Source: Histoplasma ohiense
Lineage: Eukaryota > Ascomycota > Eurotiomycetes > Onygenales > Ajellomycetaceae
Length of the DNA stretch: 64,000 nucleotides
NCBI GenBank assembly: GCA_017607445.1
Contig: JAEVHH010000003.1
Location: 5,208,001 to 5,272,000, forward strand
Direction: 5' to 3'
Part shown: positions 59,243-64,000 of the stretch, piece by piece
Numbering within the stretch: position 1 is the first letter of the stretch
Layout: each line of letters begins with the position of its first letter
Notes under the pieces: generated by a model
Database searches by the model: none
What the model saw: the letters and a program-made list of their open reading frames with translations, nothing else
Told to the model about the DNA's origin: nothing
Position numbers and translations under genes: made by a program

Positions 59243-61006
59243 ATGGTCATTGATCTTACAAAAGATTCCCCTTCAGAAGATGAACTTAATCGCGATGTTA
59301 AACCTGTGAGTTTACCCTTGTCAACTGCAATACTTTTTTTTGTTAGTTATCTGTGGGATTCAATGGCAAACGTGGTTTGACTTGATAACCCCCCGTCGCC
59401 CTCATTCAGTGAGCCCATGCCTCTCATGCGGCCTGGTCTTTCAACAAAATCAGGCTTTATGGGGAGATCTTGCTCCCCCGGCACCACTGACATCCATCGA
59501 TGTTCTGCTTTATGACTCTCTCGCTTTTCTTGCCATTCAATCACTGCTACTGCTTGTTTATCTCTCATCCACACTAACCAAATTAGGAAATCCTGACCTC
59601 ATTTCAAGATGAAGGGTTCAATTTGCTCCAGCAGTTCACGCGTCCGAGGCCACGGTTGAGAACAAGTGCGAGCGTGGAAATAGCTTTGAATGCGAGGAAC
59701 AGCACAGAGTCGATGGATGGCGTTATGTTGAATGGCCAGAATGTCGCGGTGTTGAACAACGAACCCTCCCCTCTTCATTTCGCAGTTGTCGTACCGTCGA
59801 TCTCCAGTAGCGACACAAGTAACAAGAAACGTCGCCTGAGCTCTGAAAACCACCTCAGCTCCCCAGTTAATGGGGTTCTCGGTTTTCCTATCCACCATGG
59901 TCTGTCGCCCTTTTATTCAGTAGAAGGGAACATCAAGGGGGAAACCTACCAACCCAAGCAGTGGGTCGACAGGCGCAATATTCGAATCAAACAGCCCACA
60001 GTGCTGTATCGCCCCGGTCGACCCAATCACACAAGTGAATATCTCCTATCTCTATACTCAAAAAAGTTACGCAAGATTAAAGGACCTAATGTGGCTCTAA
60101 ACATTAAGGCCTCAGACGCTTCAGAACTTGACTTCAACATTGAGTTCATCAATGAATATAAGCTTCAGCATGGGGTTGCGCGTGTTGAGCCAGATTTCCA
60201 TACAGGCTGTCGATGTGATGATAAGTGTGATTTGCACAAATGCGATCATCTCTCATATGAGGAGGAGTCGGAAGATCGCATTGTGCCTTATCAGATGGGT
60301 CGGGGTGGAACGATTGTCCTCAGACAGGATTTCCTTAAACGAAGGGCTATGATATATGAATGCTCCCGGCTTTGTCCTTGTATGCCAGGTTGTTGGAACC
60401 AGGTCGTTCAAAAAGGACGAACTGTCAAATTAGAAATATTTCGTACGTCGAACCGTGGCTTCGGTAAGTGAAGCTTAACTTCTTCCAGTGCTTCTGCTTC
60501 GTGTCGGGTTTATTAACGAATTCAAACCCTTTTGCTTCACAGGCCTACGCTCCCCGGAAAGTATACAATCAGGTCAATACATTGATAGGTACCTAGGCGA
60601 GGTAATAACCAAAAAGGAGGCCGATGCCCGCGAAGCTGCTGCAGGGGATCCAGCGAGTTACCTTTTTCAACTTGACTTCTTCCAAGAGGATGATGAATGT
60701 TACATTGTTGACGGAAAAAAGTACGGGTCTATCACGCGCTTTATGAACCATTCCTGCAACCCTAATTGCAAGATGTTCCCGGTCTCCCAATATGACGCTG
60801 AGCAGAAGATATTCGACATGGCTTTCTTTGCTATAAAAGATATTCCTGCGGGAACCGAGCTTAGCTTCGATTACTGCCCCAACTATAGTATAGAGAGTTC
60901 AAGATATAGTGACCCTCAAGATGTTCCATGCTTGTGCGGTGAGCCGAACTGCCGTCGTAAACTGTGGCCAAACCAGCGGAAAACTATGCAACCCGAAGTG
61001 GAGTGA
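59243..61006 (+). CDS. SET-domain histone H3K9 methyltransferase, Clr4/DIM-5 type
   Basis: The proposed exons are 59243-59305, 59587-60463 and 60543-61006. Intron 1 has GTGAGT, CTAACC and AATTAG; intron 2 is 79 bp with GTAAGT, TTAAC and CACAG. They give 467 residues. The pre-SET zinc cluster has Cys at about 229, 231, 235 and 239, and at 280, 284, 286 and 290. The SET domain spans about 305-430, with GQYIDRYLGEVIT, YLFQLDFF, RFMNHSCNPNC (379-389) and ELSFDYC (F422-Y424). The post-SET CLCGEPNC is at 443-450. All catalytic motifs are present, so trimethylation or dimethylation of H3K9 and a role in heterochromatin are expected. No chromodomain is seen, which is like DIM-5 and unlike Clr4. The N-terminal exon is the least certain part; intron 1 could instead be two introns. 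CG is normal, so the gene has escaped the mutation affecting its neighbours. Confidence 0.9.
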
Positions 61007-61590
61007 GTCGCTTTATTCTTTTTGTCTGTACCCCTCCCTCTATTTCGGAATAATTTGCATTATGGATACTGTACCACTCACATTCTCCCTATTGCATGAA
61101 AAGATGCTCGCTTCAGGACAATTTTTGTGCTCATTCCACTGTCATTTCTTTTTTGTTTTATTATTCTACTTTGATTGAGATTTCGTTTTGATTTATTCCA
61201 GATATCCAGCTTCCGGTTTCCAGTCTTTCTTAAATGGTTTATTTTACCTTGTGATTTTATTTTTGTATTCTTTCCCTTTGTTTAGTTTCCCCTCCGATGG
61301 CTTTCATGCTTGAATTTTTATTCATTGCAGATGCGATTGCGGTATGAATGCTCGGCACTACATCTACTTCTAATTTCTGACTTGACTCTCTTGTGTCTAT
61401 ACCGGGGATGCTTCGGATTACCATTGATTGTTTTCCCCTTTTCTTACTCTTATCGTTCTAGAACATATTGAGCACCAGGTCAACTAGTTATCTAGATACC
61501 CCTCTTTGCATTGATGAAGCAGAGCATGTGAAGTTCCAGTTCTGCCTTCTTACTCCTTTGACTTTTGCCTCATTAAAGAGTTTATTACAA
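61007..61590 (+). other. 3' flank of the SET-domain gene
   Basis: This is a pyrimidine-rich sequence with normal CG content, probably the 3' UTR and terminator. Possible acceptors (ATTCCAG at about 61200, TTGCAG at 61330) suggest transcribed sequence, but I see no further coding exon. Confidence 0.4.
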
Positions 61591-61599
61591 CTATAGTTC

Positions 61600-62080
61600 A
61601 AAAGTCTGTTTCTACTTTTACAACCATCAAACTACACTCTTACAAATATTGAACATCTCAATAAATCTTGCTTAATTGAATGGAAGAAAAAACACTTCTT
61701 TTCAATGATTCAATTGAAACTTGATTATAACTATTTCAAATTATATTTAAGTAAATTTAGAGATGATTTAAATAGTAACTTGTGTTCATATTGTGAACTG
61801 GTTGAAAATTCTGAATATATTTAGATTAATCAATGAGACTATAAATTATATATTTGGTTTGATTTGATCTTATTATAAATCTGTATTAAGATATCAGTGT
61901 TAAACTGAAACAGATAATCAGTGCTAAATGATAAATCAGAGTAAATAATTGCTGTCACTAAAATGTAACATTATATCATCTGAATATAATCTGAGATTGA
62001 TTATAATTTTGATTAAAATTTAATTTAATTTTTACAATTATATAGTAATTTCAGTTTATTGTTACTCTGAAGTGTACACC
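61600..62080 (+). mobile_element. Decayed LINE C-terminus (second family), plus strand
   Basis: A frame at about 61719-61824 reads KLDYNYFKLYLSKFRDD, then LCSYCELVENSEYI, ending TAG. It is clearly related to the C-terminal domain of the LINE at 53666-55930 (GYFKSYLTNFKDDLNS, CLDCQLYENSEHL). The remainder to 62080 is AT-rich and unreadable. Confidence 0.75.
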
Positions 62081-62280
62081 ACTTACTATTTCTAGGGGCA
62101 GCCTGCCCCGTTCACCCCCTTCCTGGGGGTGGGCAAACGAACCTCTAAACCCCAGGGGATGAAGGCATCTTTAATTGCTTCAAAAGGGTGGACAACTCAG
62201 GCACAACACTCTATAGCAGGAGCTTTTGAAACATGCAGCCGGGGCAAGACGGAGCAAAAAGCCCAGAAAGCCATGCTCTT
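62081..62280. other. Unassigned segment with two strong hairpins
   Basis: A perfect inverted repeat GGGGCAG/CTGCCCC lies at 62095-62109, followed by ACCCCC/GGGGGT at about 62113-62130. An 80-codon open frame (62129-62371) runs into the tandem repeat and has no recognisable domain. Confidence 0.35.
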
Positions 62281-62430
62281 AGATATTACATACATATCAT
62301 TGCTAGATATCATCATTGATATATCATCGCAGATATCATCATTGATATATCATCGCAGATATCATCATTGATATATCATCGCAGATATCATCAATATATG
62401 TCGTCACTAGATACCATCACTAGATATCCC
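62281..62430. repeat. 26-bp tandem repeat (GATATCATCATTGATATATC unit)
   Basis: About three and a half units of 26 bp lie between 62306 and 62395, flanked by diverged copies (ACTAGATATC). Each unit contains the GATATC palindrome. Confidence 0.8.
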
Positions 62431-62645
62431 AGATTTTTTCTCCCGCTGTTACCACCGTAAAGATGCTTCTCCGGCTTCAAATTTGCTTGGTCCTGAGCAT
62501 AACAAATCCCGCCAAACTCCTAGAACCTGACAGAGAGCCAGGTTGACTGAAAACGAGCTACATCGAGCCGAAGTTTCATCTTATCAACAAGTTGCATGTT
62601 GTTCCAAACTTGGCTAAACTGGACTCCAGGCATTTTGTCCATAAT

Positions 62646-63437
62646 TAGCTACTCAGCCCTACAGAGTTTACTGCATGGGCAATCCCAAGAAAACACCTTA
62701 GGTGCGGGTGTTCCGAGGACGTTGCGGACCTTGCAAGTATTAGTTTGAATGATAATAATGCAATCAGCAAGTTGTATACGCACAAAGTCCACCGTAGCTA
62801 CCTCGATCGCTGTGGTAAAGTAAGAAATGCCGGCATTGGGGTTAGGAACTTTTGCAATAACAGTTTGACCGACATCCATTGTCAGGACGAAATTCTTGTT
62901 ATACATGCCATCAGGGCACTTTTCAACGTTAACGCAACCTTTACCCCCACTGACTCGGCTGCAATACGGGTGAGATCATTCATGATGAATCTAAAAGTAA
63001 CGGAGCGCAACCTGGTCTCCTTCATCTAGTACGAAACGACCACCCGTAAATGAAAAGAAGTTTTCACAGTTATTCCAACCTGGAACAAGAAGTCAGCTGG
63101 GAAATAAAGTCAGGAACAAAAATAGGCCTTTGTCCTCCAGGACTGCAGCTGTTGATGTTTTCGTAGGATAACTTTGATGACCATTGGAGGTGAGAGTTGA
63201 TAAGGTGGTTGACTGAAAAGCTCGTGGAATTCAGCAAGGTCTTTGCAAACTTGGGAGCTTAGAAAACAATGCCATCATACGTAAATGAGACTTATAGAGG
63301 CACGACATGAAAATATCATCTCTGGACGAGAGAGACACTTGACCTTGCCAAGCATCAGTGTTGGAAGTTGTGGCTTTGCGCTGCAACTTCCCATCAAATA
63401 AAAACGTGCGAGGAGATTCGTTTGTGCTCTGAAAATA
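62646..63437 (-). CDS. Multi-exon gene of unknown function, Cys-containing (partial model)
   Basis: Minus-strand exons can be joined as follows. An exon after the acceptor TATATTTTCAG (about 63428) reads STNESPRTFLFDGKLQRK... to about 63275, where a GTATGA donor follows in phase 1. The next exon begins after CTTGTTCCAG near 63082 and reads WNNCENFFSFTGGRFVLDEGDQVAL. A last exon ends at 62649 and contains CVNVEKCPDG, VGQTVIAKVPNPNAG, ISYFTTAIEV, VFSWDCPCSKLC and a TAG stop. The phase-1 junction between the first two is consistent; the final junction (near 62960-63005) is not resolved, and the 5' exon(s) with any signal peptide were not found. Cysteines and aromatic-rich short blocks suggest a small extracellular protein, but this is a guess. 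CG content is normal. Confidence 0.5.
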
Positions 63438-64000
63438 TATATATTTTGTTCTTACTGAAGGTATTTTCAATTTAAACTGTTTCTCAGTTTGTTTTCCATA
63501 TATAGAACCTCATAGATCTTAGATACTTGCTCTGTGCTCTGGTAGATGGAGGAAACTGAGCCCTTTCAGAAGAATGGGCAGATGTACAGTACCTCTCTTT
63601 TCCAGATTCGTTTGCAAGAGGGGCATTCACGTTACTATTCAATTCAATGTGTGCTTTACTATGGCTAATCCCGCCCTTTTGATATATGTAGTTGGCGACA
63701 TCCTAGTCCGGCTCACTTCTGGTTTCTCTAAAGCCCCATTCCTTTTTGACCCCGTTGGACACCTAAATCCAGAATTTTCCCCTTCCCAATGTCAGTCATC
63801 ATCTTAGATTCGACACTCTGTGCTGGCAACAACTGTCAACTTTCAGTAATCTCCAGGGTATCTAGGGCCACCTGTTCAAAACCTATGGTTTCATATTCCT
63901 CCAATAAAGGGGTTGAAATAGGGACGGAAAAAAATAAAGAAAAAAATAAAAATAACAATATTCGACATTTGAAAAAGGATGATATCGACCAACATTCTTA
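63438..64000. other. Right edge, no feature assigned
   Basis: Base composition is normal for the gene-bearing part. The 5' exon(s) and promoter of the minus-strand gene probably lie here. A 77-codon plus-strand frame (63574-63807) lacks any recognisable feature. A run of A with AATAA repeats lies at 63928-63960. Confidence 0.3.

Noticed and set aside
59340..59612. 90-codon frame before the SET gene
   Set aside because: It lies inside the proposed first intron and does not join the conserved frame. A donor and acceptor remove it.
60128..60352. 74-codon overlapping frame in the SET gene
   Set aside because: It is a shadow frame of the pre-SET coding exon.

Overview
This window looks like fungal nuclear DNA, most likely from a filamentous ascomycete. 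The inference rests on a Clr4/DIM-5-type SET-domain gene with short introns, Tad1-like LINEs, chromodomain Ty3/gypsy elements and a hAT transposon. Nothing resembles bacterial gene organisation. I cannot name the species.

Layout: about 59 of the 64 kb is a nest of mobile elements inserted into one another, and several steps are proven by target-site duplications (TSDs). An old family-2 Ty3/gypsy element (D, minus strand, left end outside the window, right LTR at 43475-44073) is the outermost shell. Into it went a hAT transposon (to 11542), a second family-2 element C (11647-26709), a tRNA-headed SINE (27112-27498), a full Tad-like LINE (29640-36338) and a third family-2 element E (36724-42695). 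The hAT itself holds a family-1 gypsy element A (2711-9853). C holds family-1 element B (13524-22353), and B holds a non-autonomous hAT derivative (19335-20867). To the right of D lie a truncated family-1 element F, with complete element G (45428-52571) inside it, a second LINE (53666-55930), LTR scraps and 5'-truncated LINE tails. One of those tails is a young 1018-bp insertion carrying a GC-rich minisatellite.

Most elements are hypermutated. CpG is almost absent and CpC/GpG is very rare, while CpA and TpG remain abundant. In-frame stops are therefore nearly all TGA, derived from CGA and TGG. This differs from classical CpA-directed RIP. A few insertions (the SINE, the hAT derivative, the 1018-bp element) keep CpG and CpC and so are younger than the mutation wave.

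The most unusual item is an extra gene carried by the family-1 chromovirus between pol and the 3' LTR, on the strand opposite pol. It has three exons, two short phase-0 introns with TACTAAC-type branch sites, and two cysteine clusters. Three copies (A, B, G) preserve it. It encodes about 345 residues of unknown function.

From about 59.0 kb the sequence becomes ordinary gene-bearing DNA. It holds a three-exon putative H3K9 methyltransferase (59243-61006), a decayed LINE scrap, short tandem repeats, and a cysteine-containing multi-exon gene of unknown function on the minus strand (about 62646-63437). An H3K9 methyltransferase gene beside a large block of mutated, chromodomain-bearing retroelements is suggestive, but the adjacency may be chance.
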